Assembly: GCF_001885585.1 (NCBI RefSeq)
Contig: NZ_LSRP01000083.1
Location: forward strand, 1 to 58,663
Length of the DNA stretch: 58,663 nucleotides
Direction: 5' to 3'
Source of the DNA: Pararhizobium antarcticum
GTDB taxonomy: Bacteria; Pseudomonadota; Alphaproteobacteria; Rhizobiales; Rhizobiaceae
Shown: piece after piece, positions 34,518 through 45,257 of the stretch
Position numbering within the stretch: the stretch's first letter is position 1
Layout of the letters: every line of letters starts with the position of its first letter
Position numbers and translations under genes: made by a program
The notes under the pieces: generated by a model
Told to the model about the DNA's origin: nothing
Database searches by the model: none
What the model saw: only the letters and a program-made list of their open reading frames with translations

Positions 34518-35526
34518 CAGCGCCGGGGCGGCGCAAAGGCGCAAAGGACTGCGGGTCGCACTCGCGGTTTCCCTTGGCTTCACCGCCTCGGTGGCTTCGG
34601 GAGCGCTCGTCCCGTTTCTCGGGCCGCTGTTTGCCGCGCAGTTTCTTTTATCGAGCGCAGTGCCGATGCCGCTCGCCAAGACCTTTGGCATGGCAGTCCT
34701 CATCTTCGTGGTCGGCACGGTCATGTCTATCCTGACCTCGTGGTTCGGCGATCACCCGGCAAGCTTTCTGCTTCTGCTCGGCCTGCTCTATTTCTCCTGC
34801 TTTGTCGCCCAGTCGAGCGGCAAAGGCGGCGCTGCGATCTCTCTCGTTCTCATCGTCTCCGTCCTTGTGCCGCTTCTCGGCGTGCTCAACAAGGAATTGG
34901 CCGCCTCCATCCTGTCGATCCTGCTTCTCGGCGTGATCAGCGGTGCGGTGTTGATGTGGCTTGCCCACGCGGTCTTTCCGGAGCCCGCCATCGTCGATGC
35001 GTCGAAGCAGGAGGCTGTCATCCGCCCTACCGACTACGGCCGGGCGCTGGCGAATAGTTTGATCCTGCTCTCGGTCATGGCGATCTGTCTGACCAGCGAT
35101 AACCTGACATCTGCGGCTGTCATTCCGATAACGGTGATAACGCTCCTGACGCAGCTCGATGCTGCAGCCACCGGACGGGCAGCATTTGGTCTCGCCATCG
35201 TGAACCTGTTCGGCGGAATTATTGCCTCTGTCGCTTACGAGGTGCTCAATCTTCGGCCCAATCTGCTCTCCCTGTTTCTCATTACGCTTGTCGTCTGCCT
35301 CTTCATTGGCGGGCGGGCGGCGGCACGGTCGCCGGATGCAAGGGTCTATGCAGGTGCGCTCACGATATTCCTGATCCTGTTCGGCCTTGGCGTTTCACCA
35401 TTGCCTGGGAGCGCTGCGGAATCGTTTTCGACGCGGATTCTCTATGTGGGTGCTGCAATCCTCTACACGCTTTTAGCAACCGCACTGCTCTGGCGACAGC
35501 GTGCCGTCAACGTCGCAGTGGCCTGA
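34507..35526 (+). CDS. DUF2955 (FUSC-like) membrane transport protein
   Basis: Inner-membrane protein of 339 residues with ten or so hydrophobic segments. DUF2955 is related to the FUSC/AaeB fusaric-acid resistance permeases and usually accompanies a HlyD-type adaptor, as here. The two genes overlap by 11 bases. The likely job is export of a small organic or aromatic compound; no substrate can be read from the sequence. Confidence 0.75.
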   Translation: MSIDSAGAAQRRKGLRVALAVSLGFTASVASGALVPFLGPLFAAQFLLSSAVPMPLAKTFGMAVLIFVVGTVMSILTSWFGDHPASFLLLLGLLYFSCFVAQSSGKGGAAISLVLIVSVLVPLLGVLNKELAASILSILLLGVISGAVLMWLAHAVFPEPAIVDASKQEAVIRPTDYGRALANSLILLSVMAICLTSDNLTSAAVIPITVITLLTQLDAAATGRAAFGLAIVNLFGGIIASVAYEVLNLRPNLLSLFLITLVVCLFIGGRAAARSPDARVYAGALTIFLILFGLGVSPLPGSAAESFSTRILYVGAAILYTLLATALLWRQRAVNVAVA

Positions 35527-35545
35527 CAGCCAGACAGGAGGATCC

Positions 35546-36010
35546 ATGCGTTGGAGAACAAGTGGCTTTGCCTATGCACTACTTCTTGCCGGACAGACCC
35601 TCGCTGCTTCGGCATTGTTCTGGATCGTATTCCCGGTTTTTCACGAGATTGTCACGAATCTTGGTGAGCGACAGGAGATGCCCCCGTCGCAACAGCTTGC
35701 AGTCCTTGGCAGTGCGGCGTTTCTGCACCTGTGCTACTGGATACGGTTGCAATGGGTTCCGATCGTTGCGCCGTTCCATAGCGTCTTCCTTGGACATGTT
35801 TGCGCGTTCGCGAGCCGTATCAGTTTCATCTTCGGCGGGGCACTCTTTTCGATCCTCTTTTTTCGCCACCTACCCTCCCTGCATGTCATGCCGCCTCTGT
35901 CACGGACCGCTTTTTCTACTGTCGAAGTGATCGCCATTCTGTTTGGTCTCTATTGCTATTCGCGTGAACTCGATCGTCTGGCGACGGCGATTGAGGAGCC
36001 ACGCGTATAA
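35546..36010 (+). CDS. Hypothetical membrane protein at the end of the efflux locus
   Basis: 154 residues with about four hydrophobic segments (8-32, 52-70, 80-104 and 120-138). ATG 35546 follows GGAGGA; it starts 19 bases after the DUF2955 stop, so it is the last gene of the efflux operon. No known family is recognised. Confidence 0.6.
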   Translation: MRWRTSGFAYALLLAGQTLAASALFWIVFPVFHEIVTNLGERQEMPPSQQLAVLGSAAFLHLCYWIRLQWVPIVAPFHSVFLGHVCAFASRISFIFGGALFSILFFRHLPSLHVMPPLSRTAFSTVEVIAILFGLYCYSRELDRLATAIEEPRV

Positions 36011-36315
36011 ATAGCTGTTCCTTTGCTGATGCCGTTCGGCCCACTCCGTCTCCTCACTAATCGTGCTTGTATATCGGCGGCGATAGCTCAGGTTTGGCTC
36101 GACAAGCATCCAGCGCCTTCAGGCAATTCCAACTCGCGACCCACTTCAGCGGTGGCTGGAACTTGTTGCAAGTCATTGACCACACCAGATGCGGCGTCTC
36201 TGCACCATCGATTGAGCGGTTGTAGCTATCAGATCTTTGCCTGCTGCTGGTGCTGTGCGTACGTCAGGGAGTCCCGGACGAGCTCATATGAGGCGCTGGT
36301 CCCTCGTGCACTGAC

Positions 36316-36830
36316 TCATACAGACGGTACATGCAGTTCGTCGAGCTTTGTGAAAATGTCGTTGGCGGATTTTGTCCAGACGAAGGGTCTGGGTTCGGCA
36401 TTCTGGCGCTTGATATGATCGCGGATTGTTTTTTGCAGATCAGGCACGGATTTGAACACGCCCCTTCGCAGTGCTCTTCTGGTGAGAGCTGAAAAGAAGT
36501 TCTCAACCGCATTGAGCCATGATGCGGATGTTGGGGTGAAATGAAAAGTCCATCGGGGATGGTCGGCCAGCCATTCGAGCACCTTGGGATGCTTGTGGGT
36601 GGCGTAATTGTCGAGAATGGCATGGATGACCTTGCCTGCGGGCACGGCTTTTTCCACCGCATTGAGAAAGCGGATGAATTCCTGGTGGCGATGGCGGGAC
36701 ATACATCGCCCCAGCACGGTTCCATCGAGGACATTGAGGGCGGCGAACAGGGTGGTGGTACCATTGCGCTTGTAATCATGGGTCATGGTGGCGTATTTGC
36801 CGGGTTTGAGCGGCAGTCCTGGCTGTGTGG
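36316..36830 (-). mobile_element. IS630-family transposase, C-terminal half only
   Basis: About 170 codons of the DDE catalytic half of an IS630 transposase. [22 protein letters not shown] leads in; the second catalytic Asp is in [13 protein letters not shown] and the catalytic Glu in [10 protein letters not shown]. The N-terminal helix-turn-helix part is missing. It is fused in frame to a DUF1612 gene fragment upstream (junction near 36830), so one 314-codon frame (37260-36316) encodes a chimera. It cannot transpose by itself. Confidence 0.85.
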
Positions 36831-37624
36831 CAGCCAGATGGGCGCCACTGGTGACACCGGCTTGGCGCAGGATAGAGGCGGCCAGCAGCCGGCCAAGCCA
36901 GGGGGCATGCTGCAGGACGGAGAGTTCGTTCCAGGCATCGAGGGCGACGATCGCCTGCAGCACCGCCGGCAAGTGTTGCGCCTGTCGCAACACGGCGCGC
37001 CATTCGTCGAGCCGAGCATCCTCGTCCCAGTCGAGATCGTAGATCATTGGATCTTTTTCCGCGCCCCGACCACCTGTGGTGCGGTCGGCGCGCGTGGCGT
37101 TTTCGATGGCGGCGTTCGATCGGGCCAGCACCGCATCGATGGCCGCGTAGTCGACGCCGGGGAGATTTTCGATGCCGTCAGCGTCATGGCCCCCCTTCTG
37201 GATCGGGCGCCACCGCGAGCCGGATGGCATCGGCCGGCTTCCCCTCGCCAGCGTCGGCATATGTGATCTCCGCCGTCTTTCGCAGCGTCCTAAGCCCGTC
37301 GGCGGTCAACGCCCAGCCGGGCGGCTGGGCGGCGATGCGCCGGCGGGTGCGCAGCACATCTAGGGCAATTGTCAGCTCATGGGTGGGTGTGCGAATATCA
37401 CGGGTGGCGTCATGGAGGACGAGGTCTTCCAGGTGGACGAGTTCGCCGTCGATCCAGAGCGAGGCGCAGACGTCGGTGAATTGGGATCGTTCGATCCAGC
37501 CTGCGCCAACTGGTGAACGGGCGATACGCTCGTCCAAACGCGCAAGGACGATACCGGCGTCAAAAGCCGGCCTAATCAAGTTGGATATAGGCAGTTTTCC
37601 AAAATCATAAGCCATTGAAATCAT
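36831..37624 (-). pseudogene. DUF1612 (RHE_PE00001-type) gene, frameshifted and truncated
   Basis: The N-terminal two thirds of a DUF1612 protein, recognised by comparison with the full-length copy at 44097-45257: both share [18 protein letters not shown], [13 protein letters not shown] and [17 protein letters not shown] blocks. The frame is broken near 37190: 37624-37184 reads to AVAPDPEGG and stops, and the continuation is in another frame. After GAHLAA the C-terminal helix-turn-helix region is replaced by IS630 transposase sequence. ATG 37624 or 37615 is the likely original start. The normal function of the family is not established; it is common on rhizobial plasmids. Confidence 0.8.
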
Positions 37625-38139
37625 GGTAAATGATTTCTTACAGGAACTCTATCAGAAAGTTAGTGTTCTACACATAGTATGATTGCCGGTTGGCGTAGTG
37701 ACCTCCGATAAGTACCCCTTATCTGAGGTGATTGATTGCCGCAAATCAGTAATGTTGGCCATCCCAATTCAACGGATTTCCCACATTTCCGGAGATTTCG
37801 GGCCCGGGTCATCCTGACTAGGCGGATTCAACTCGCGCGTCGCGCACTGCCCCCTTCCCTACAGACGCAGTCGCCGGAGCTTCCGAAGCGAATTTCGGAC
37901 GCATTCTCCGTTGGCGAGCCGATCAGCGAACGTCATGCCTTGAGAGGCCTTATTTTCCAGCATTTCTGCCTCAGAACGCCGCTGGCGCGCTTTCCAGTTG
38001 CTGGATAACCATACACCAGTGAAGGGTCATAAATCGCGTTCTACGGACTCGCATCTGCCCTGTAAAACACGCTTGCAAAGGACCGTTTATCGACGCATTC
38101 CTTATCTGAACAACGATACCGGAATCGGGCCGAAAATCC
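37625..38139. other. Intergenic region upstream of the recombinase
   Basis: About 515 bases. A 90-codon frame at 37736-38008 lacks a ribosome site and any known domain. A recombination site for the serine recombinase could lie here, as resolvase genes usually adjoin their site, but I could not pick out the paired repeats by eye. Confidence 0.4.
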
Positions 38140-39057
38140 ATGGCAAAATCGTCGAAACGTGTAGCCCCTCCCCTGCCCCGGCGCTTGATCGGTTATGCGC
38201 GTGTTTCCACAGAGGAGCAGATCCATGATGCGCAGGTCGATGAGCTCCGCGCGGGCGGCTGCGATCGCATTTATCAGGAGCATGGATCTGGTGCCTCCCG
38301 TGCCAGACCAGTTCTCACCAAGGTGCTGAAGGAACTCGCCGCCGGCGACGTCCTTGTCGTCGTTCGGCTCGACAGACTGGCACGATCAGTCAGCCATCTG
38401 CTCGATGTCATCGAGGACCTCGAACAACGCGGCGTCCATTTCCGATCACTTCGTGATCCCATCGACACATCGACACCGCAGGGGATGTTCTCGTTGCAGG
38501 TCCTCGGCGCTGTTGCCCAGCTCGAGCGTGCCTTGACTGCCGAGCGGACGAAATCGGGGATGAAGGCCGCGAAGGCGCGGGGACGGATGGCCGGCAACCC
38601 TGGCCTGCGCGAGCGTCGCCCGGAAGCGATACGGGCTGCGGCCGCAGCAAAGAACCAGACATATCTTGAAGGGCTGATCACCTCGGCACAGACGTGGCTT
38701 CCGACGGTAAAGCAGCTTCGCCCACAGCACAGCTGGGACAACGTGGTGCGGGTCCTCAACCGCAAGGGCCATGACTGGACCGTCGAGAGGCTGCGCCGCG
38801 CTGTCCATCGTATGGTCCATGAAAAACTCGCGGACGCCGACCTGCTGGCCCGCTCCCCGCGTCGGCCGCCAGAAGATCATCTGATGAAACTGGTGGCGGC
38901 AATCGCCATCGCGGATCCGACCCTGTCGCTACGCGACATTGCTGGCCAGCTCGACCAGATGGGGGAGCGCCCTGTCCGTGGAGGCCGGAAATGGCAACCC
39001 TCTTCCGTCAAAGCCCTTATGGACGAGGCTTTTCGATTTGGGCTCCTGCGAACCTGA
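38140..39057 (+). CDS. Serine site-specific recombinase (resolvase/invertase family)
   Basis: 305 residues. The catalytic domain (about 15-150) starts GYARVSTEEQ with the nucleophile Ser. It has RLDRLARS with the conserved Arg pair and ends in the E-helix LGAVAQLERALTAERTKSG. The C-terminal 130 residues are longer than in Tn3 resolvase (about 185 residues in total) and include two basic helical stretches. It sits beside tniB and tniQ relics, so it may be the resolvase part of a Tn5053/Tn402-like element, or a plasmid multimer resolution enzyme. It looks intact, unlike its neighbours. Confidence 0.85.
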   Translation: MAKSSKRVAPPLPRRLIGYARVSTEEQIHDAQVDELRAGGCDRIYQEHGSGASRARPVLTKVLKELAAGDVLVVVRLDRLARSVSHLLDVIEDLEQRGVHFRSLRDPIDTSTPQGMFSLQVLGAVAQLERALTAERTKSGMKAAKARGRMAGNPGLRERRPEAIRAAAAAKNQTYLEGLITSAQTWLPTVKQLRPQHSWDNVVRVLNRKGHDWTVERLRRAVHRMVHEKLADADLLARSPRRPPEDHLMKLVAAIAIADPTLSLRDIAGQLDQMGERPVRGGRKWQPSSVKALMDEAFRFGLLRT

Positions 39058-39671
39058 GCAAATCGCTTGCTAACCGCGATAGTGCCTCGGAGCGGTCACG
39101 TTATCCCAAGGTGGCGAGTTCGTGCCGAAGTTGATCCTTCATCGTCTCGGCCGCCAACCAAGTGTAGTCGAGATTGGGTCGGAGCGACGGTGCCACTCGA
39201 CGAGGTTTCCCCTCACGTCGCTCGCGTAAGCTCAGATCGGCAGCAACCCTATCTCCACATCGCAGGAACGCGAGCGTCATTCGGTCGCCGGGCGATCCGA
39301 GATCCGATTGTGCACTACCGGTATTCAGCAACTGTGCAATCATCAGAACAGTTTTGGACCTCCATGTTATAGACAAGCACGTTGACGGCACAGCCGCGTT
39401 CACCGAGATGGAAGCCGGCCCTCACCTGCTTTGGACATCGAAGCCGATAATCTCGGACTGTCCACTGCTCGCGGAATCACTCCAAAAAAAGCGGATGGCC
39501 TTTTCGAACCCAGCAAGATCCCGCACGCCCCCCTTCCCTTCTCCGCATCATCGATCGCGCCATCGTCGCAATCAGCAGGTCATGGTAGCGGAACTCGAAG
39601 GAGCCGGCGGAGAACGCACCGCAGCTGTTATTCAACCGGCGCAAATCAGTTCGGCCAGTCCATATCTGTCG

Positions 39672-40130
39672 TCATAACGAAGTCGCATCGCGCGATCCAT
39701 TTCCAGCAAGAGAAGCGCAGTCGAACTTGGTGTATGGGGCAAGCCATGGCCTCAGAGCGCGACCAGCTTGTGTGAATGAACTGATGGCGGCCGTATCGCC
39801 GTCGCCATCAGGGCAGGCTCCGCAACTGCGCGCGATCGGGCCCGTCGGCCATAGCCAAACGGGAATCATGCCTTGAAAGTGCGGGTGCCTCGACCTCGCC
39901 TGGTCGGATCCTGCAAGCGCTGCTCCATCTCCAAACACTTTCCTGTCTGGATCGAAGTTGCTGTCGGTTGAGCTGTCGGGGTCTAGCCGAGCGTCAACTT
40001 CAGCCCTCCGCAGGAATACCCTACCGCAACCCGCGCCTGCCACGAGGAGATAAGCTCGTCGCAGTGGGTCCGCGGTGCCAGCGGCAAAAGCGGCGTATTC
40101 CTCACCGGGCGATCCGCTTCTGCAGATCCG
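39672..40130 (-). pseudogene. Probable tniQ relic
   Basis: On the minus strand just downstream of the tniB relic, the frame near 40095-40030 reads LPLAPRTHCDELISSWQARVA. This resembles the TniQ N-terminal block (LPL..P..DELISSWL.RVA). A frame change then leads to DPDRKVFGDGAALAGSD and further decayed sequence down to about 39700. Position after tniB matches the tniA-tniB-tniQ order of Tn5053-type transposons. It is heavily degraded. Confidence 0.45.
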
Positions 40131-40148
40131 GCTCGGAATATTGCGTCA

Positions 40149-40732
40149 TCGAGATAATGCAAAAACCAACTCGCCGCCGGTGAAGCTTTCGATGGCAATG
40201 GGCTTGTTACCGCTTCGGATGGCCTCGACCGAGGCGGGCTCGATCAACCGGAAAATCCAAACCGTTGTACCGTCAGTCAACTCAAGGACACGTTGGCGGA
40301 CTGCGTTAGTGCCTATGTTCGATGGTTTCCTGAGGGGCGATGCCAACCAAATCCGACAGAATCCGGGCCAGGTGCTGGTCGTAAAACTAACGGTTCAGAT
40401 GAAGAGCATCGAACCGCTCGGCGAGTTGCTGCATGACACCGACCAGCATTGTGGTGACGCCGGTGCTCTGGTCGAACGGAGGCGGATGGTCACCTAGGAA
40501 TTCGCGGATGATCTCGGTCTTCGCGATACCGGTGTCACCATTGGGTAGAAGGCAGGGCACCCGGTCGCGCGCAGGGGTAGGACAGAAGATTCTCTAGCCG
40601 CTTGATCACCGCTGTTGCTTGCGAAATATCAAGCCATCGATCCGCACTCAGCCACACGATGCGTTCCTCGGTGTTCAGATCGGTATGTTGGCGATACGCG
40701 GGCAAAAGGTGCTCGCGTGCAGTTATGACCAC
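40149..40732 (-). pseudogene. Decayed tniB (transposition ATPase) relic
   Basis: From ATG 40732 the frame gives AREHLLPAYRQHTDLNTEERIVWL, DRWLDISQATAVIKRLENLLSYP and, after a frameshift near 40560, GDTGIAKTEIIREFLGDHPP, a Walker A with Ala in place of the usual Gly. The frame then ends near 40390. A separate frame, 40346-40149, encodes LRKPSNIGTNAVRQRVLELTDG and FRLIEPASVEAIRSG, matching the TniB C-terminus. The middle of the gene (Walker B and sensor regions) is lost. TniB is the AAA+ regulator of Mu-like TniA transposases; no tniA is seen upstream. Confidence 0.7.
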
Positions 40733-42910
40733 TCCTCAACGGACAAAGTGGCAGATCCTCGATCTATTTCCGGACTGCGCTAATCGTTGGGAAGAGCGTC
40801 GCAATCCCGACTTGCGTCACACGTGCAGGCAACAGCACTGCCCGTATGTGCACTTCAAAAGCGGAGAAACCCAGCATGTAAAGAGAAATTGAATAACAAT
40901 ACCTCCATGTTTTTCAATCACTTAAGGCTGTGGTCAGCTGACCACACGTTTGTCGCTTTTCTAGCGATACGGACGTCCAGGCCAAATCTGCTCTACCGTT
41001 AGATCCACGACGCATCTGGAAACGGGATAGTTTGTGTCACGGCGCCACAAATTGCTTCGAGTTTTCTGACAGTGCCGCCGAAAAAGAGGGCCCTATCAAG
41101 AGCCAAGCTGGCTCGGCTTCGTTCGCAACTAAGAGGCTCACCATGCCTGTAGCCAACAAAGACCGCACGCAGCGGGAAGAAATAGGCGCCTCGTCAGGCA
41201 GCAGCTGTTTCTGGCATGACCCACCCGCCTGCATGCTATCATCGGAACCGCAGTTTGACCCCGATGTTAGACTGAACGATTAGAAAGTTCATGGGCCCAA
41301 GCTTAAGGCGAGGGCGAACATGCTCTACCCCGAAGATTTTCGATGGCGTGACGAGGTGTCGTTGTATGCGTCAAATATGGGGCGGAGTGAGTTAGAACTT
41401 CCCCTCGGAAGTTGATTGATCCCGCTGCTCGGTGGCATGGGAGAGTCCCTGCTGGATTCTGAGCTATCGTTGACTGACTGGCCAAGGCGACAGGGGCTTT
41501 TTTCGGAAAACGAGCGTCAGGCGCCTTCCGATCGCCGAGATACCTTGAGGACGGCAGGTAAACCGTGTGGATAGCGGGGGCGCCTGGGCAGGCCCCTCAG
41601 CACTCTAGCGAAATACCGATATGTGAGGGCGGCATATTACGTCGTTAATGCGCGCCGACATGAAGGATCGACACTGAGCGAATATGTGGATGCGATTACA
41701 GGGACACAAATGTTATCGCCGGGTATCCGCTGCCGACAAAAGGGGCATCTTTTTGGTCAAATGGAGCGATCGCCCGACATTCGAGATCCAGTGTCACGCC
41801 AACAACCGCGCGGCGCACCCTCTTGCTCCGGCTGAGTCGCAAGACGTTGCTGCGCCGACCGATGCCGGGATCTCTCCCTAGCCTTGAGTATGGGAACGCA
41901 GCCATCCCGAAGGATCTGTTCCATTTCGGCTGTTATTCCGTGACCGGATACGGCATCCGCGGCGGATCCAGAAGTGATGCACCAAGAACTTCAGAGGCGC
42001 TGCCTCCGGCCCCCTCCGGGGGAGGATCACCGCCAGTCGCTGCTTGCGATCAGCTTTCAAGATAGGCCAGACCAGTGGGAACGTAGTCGCCTTATTCAAC
42101 CCCGCTTTGATTCACGAGATGGCGAAGCCTCTCAACTTTTTCGTCCGCCAGGGAAGATCTTGTCGCGCCGGTCGACCGGCAGCATTAAAGCGATCGCGTC
42201 AAACGGCTCTGCGCTGCGATGTACTGTGCTTCTAATTTTCGGTCCAGCAAAATGGACAAATGATCCCTTAACCGAAATGCTTCTCATGGCAAATTCGAGA
42301 TCAGCCGCATCAGAGGAAATGCACCTTTGATTCGAAGCGGGGACAGAGCTGAAATGTCGCTGGCGATGCCAGTGTGTTCGACCGGCAATTGATCAAGCCG
42401 CTCCATTCTCGACAAATGCGTCTCCGTGAGCAATTTCGTCCCATTGCGCGTGTTTCCGCCAGGGAACTACGGACCTCAATCCAGAAATAGCGAAGGCAGG
42501 GCAGGGCGCTGAGATTGCTGCATCAACCGCCTCAGCGCCAGCGCTGAACTTTTGCGGCGGTGATCCGATGCGGCGAGTGCATTCGATGGCGAATGGCTCT
42601 ATTACTGTCCTCTGTCCCACAGAAGATGATCCCGTCGTCCGGGCCTCTCTACCCGAGGGAGCAGATCAAACAAATGGCTTTGGCATCGGAGGGCTTCCCG
42701 TCGATGCTCATGGCTTGTCTCGAGCGATGGGGTGACATTGCGTGCATTATAAACAGCCAGGACGCGTGACCAAGCAGTCGGTCCGATGGCCCCCGGCAAA
42801 GGGTGGCCGCCGACTAAGTCAGTTCGCCTACAAAACAACGGCACCATCTAAGGAATGGTAACTTACATATGGAGTTCCTGCAACGAATCGATTATCATGA
42901 TTTCAAGGCT
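40733..42910. other. Gene-poor stretch with no convincing coding sequence
   Basis: About 2.2 kb in which every open frame is short, lacks a ribosome site and matches no family I recognise. Both strands are peppered with stops. Codon usage and local composition look like decayed sequence rather than a regulatory region. I see no tniA relic here. Confidence 0.5.
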
Positions 42911-44130
42911 TTACGAATTTTGAGATTGGCCGTCGATGTTACCGGGGCAGATCCGGCGGCCCTGCCGATACAATCGGCAGGTATATGGCCGCGGTGTCCG
43001 CTTTAAACGGCCGGAAGCGCTCAGTTGCGCGCCGCAACCGTGGAGGGGAGGGATAAAGTGATCGTCGTTACCAATGCCCAATCGATCGCCGAGATGATGC
43101 CAGAACGACAGGCCGAGCTTCTGGCAGGTCTTCATCAGGCCAAGCATGCTGTCGCCCGCCTGCCTACCATTGCGACTGACCATGCCACCAGAGATCTTCC
43201 GCTTGATGACGAACCCACGCAGATCTCTTTCCGACGCGTTCGTATGCAGCGGCGGTTCAGGCCGCTCCAGAACCCGGAGCAGTTCTCCCTTGCGGCGCTT
43301 CAGCCGAGACAACCGTTTGTCGAGGGCGTAATACCGTATTTGGTTGGAAAATATCCGATCGACCCGGACCCGAAGTTCTCGGGCTGCACGTTGGCATCTT
43401 CGGCATGAAAGCCCTCCAACGCTGGCGTCAAAAACCGGCTAACCCAGCGTCGGGAAATCTCCACACCAACATAGTTGAGCAAGGTCATCCATCTTTTCGT
43501 CGTGACCTGCCCATGGCTGTGAAGCGCCAGACAGAAACGCCGAAGATTTGCACCGTAGCCACCTTAAACTCACGCTGGCAGCGGCGTGGTGATCCTTTTT
43601 CCTTCCGGTGTCAGCCAGAATTCGCGGCGATAGCGCACGACGTCAACGCGCACGAGCAGATCCCGCACCCCGCAATCCTTTTAGCCTTTGAAGCGGGATT
43701 CAGCTTGGGCGCTCACAAGCAGCACCTCTTAGCGCGTGACATTGCCCGTGTCGATTTTCGGGCGGCGTCGCCGCGCAGGGCTCTCTGTGCCAGAAACCGT
43801 TTTGTCGCCGGTTGCCTGTTCCATGCCCGATGGTCCGAAAGGCGGGCATTGCGGCAAGGTCTTCAGCCGCGCAATTTCGTCGCGAAGGAGGTGGTTATCG
43901 ACCTTCAGCCGTGTCTTCTCGATCCTGAGCAGGTCGTTCTCGCCACGAAGCTTTTGGTTTCCGGCCTCGAGCGCCTTAATCCGGAAGTCTGCCCGATCAG
44001 ACCGCTCTACAAGACCAGTCACGAACACCTTCAGCGACAGCATATGGGCATGCTCGACCATGGGGAGGCGACGCTTCGTGAGGAAGGCAGAATCTCGTGA
44101 ATTACAGAAAACAGGAATCCCTCCTGCCAT
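42911..44130 (-). pseudogene. IS66-like transposase relic with multiple frameshifts
   Basis: Fragments in order on the minus strand. 44130-43729 has a coiled N-terminal region (GENDLLRIEKTRLKVDNHLLRDEIARL) and FGPSGMEQATGDKT. A middle part around 43700-43300 includes MTLLNYVGVEISRRWVSRFLTPALEGFHAED. The C-terminal block from 43312 has RPEPPLHTNASERDLRGF, KISGGMVSRNGRQAGD and LGLMKTCQKLGLSFWHHLGDRLGI, the IS66-type end of the DDE domain. The pieces are in different frames and about a third of the catalytic region, including most acidic residues, is missing. It is not functional. Confidence 0.7.
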
Positions 44131-45257
44131 CAGATTTGCTCCAAGTACTGATGCGGCCGGCTTTCGACGCCGGCATCGCGTTGACGCGTCTGGACGAGCG
44201 GATTGCGCGTTCCCCGGTAGGGCAGGGGTGGGTCGAGCGTTCCCAGTTCACCGACGCCTGCGCCTCACTTTGGATCGACGGGGAACTTGTCCACCTCGAC
44301 GATCTGGTCCTTCACGATGATATCAGGGATATTCGCGCACCCACCCATGAGCTGACAATCGCCCGCGATGTCTTGCGCACCCGCCGGCGCATCGCTGCCA
44401 ATTCACCGGATTGGGCGCTTTCTGCCGACGGACTTCGGACGCTGCGAAAGACCTCAGAGATCGCGTCGGTTGGCCACGACGAGACGGAGATTGACACGGC
44501 CAGCGCCATCCGGCGCGCGGTCGCGATCGAACCCGAAGGGGAGGGGGAATACGCGGATGGTGGGCAAAATCTTCCCCGTGTCGACTATGCCGCCATCGAT
44601 GCGGTAATCGCCCGATCGGAGGCGGCGATTGAGAACGCCACTCGGCCCCGTTGCACCACCAGTGGTCGTGGCGCGGAAAAAGATCCGATGATCTATGATC
44701 TCGACTGGGACGAAGACGCGCGGCTCGACGAATGGCGCATCGTACTGCGGCAGGCAAATGATCTGCCGGCGGTGCTGCAGGCGATTGTCGCCCTTGATGC
44801 CTGGAACGAGTTGTCGGTGCTCCAGCATGCGCCCTGGCTTGGTCGCCTGCTGGTCGCCTCCATCCTGCGCCAGGCCGGCGTCACCACCGGTGCCCATCTT
44901 GCCGCCATCAACCTCGGCCTGAAAACAATTCCCGTCGATAGACGCCGGCATCGTCATCGAGAAACCCGGTTGCTCGCTATCGCCCACGCGCTGATCGCGA
45001 CTGCCGAGATCGGGTTGAAGGAACAGGGTCGACTGGCGCTTGCGCGGACCATGATGGAGCGCAAGCTGGAGGGTCGGCGGACGTCTTCAAAACTGCCGGA
45101 GCTGATCGAACTGGTGATGGCAAAGCCGCTGGTGTCCACAAAAATGGTCGCAAGGTCGCTGGATGTCACGCCGCAGGCGGCGCGGCGGATTGTTTTGGAA
45201 CTTGGCCTTAGGGAGATGACGGGCAGGGGAAGGTTTCGGGCATGGGGAGTGCTTTAA
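44097..45257 (+). CDS. DUF1612 (RHE_PE00001-family) protein, full-length copy
   Basis: 386 residues from GTG 44097; ATG 44148 is an alternative start. The DUF1612 body includes [31 protein letters not shown] and [13 protein letters not shown]. The C-terminal 60 residues form a helix-turn-helix domain ([24 protein letters not shown]). The family occurs repeatedly on rhizobial plasmids, often near replication genes, and its role is unknown; DNA binding is likely from the C-terminal domain. This copy is in inverted orientation to the broken copy at 36831-37624, about 6.5 kb away. Confidence 0.75.
   Translation: MNYRKQESLLPSDLLQVLMRPAFDAGIALTRLDERIARSPVGQGWVERSQFTDACASLWIDGELVHLDDLVLHDDIRDIRAPTHELTIARDVLRTRRRIAANSPDWALSADGLRTLRKTSEIASVGHDETEIDTASAIRRAVAIEPEGEGEYADGGQNLPRVDYAAIDAVIARSEAAIENATRPRCTTSGRGAEKDPMIYDLDWDEDARLDEWRIVLRQANDLPAVLQAIVALDAWNELSVLQHAPWLGRLLVASILRQAGVTTGAHLAAINLGLKTIPVDRRRHRHRETRLLAIAHALIATAEIGLKEQGRLALARTMMERKLEGRRTSSKLPELIELVMAKPLVSTKMVARSLDVTPQAARRIVLELGLREMTGRGRFRAWGVL

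Noticed and set aside
37736-38008. 90-codon frame upstream of the recombinase
   Set aside because: No start signal or family match; more likely a relic or noncoding.
43405-44100. 231-codon plus-strand frame across the IS66-like relic
   Set aside because: It is the antisense shadow of recognisable transposase fragments on the minus strand.
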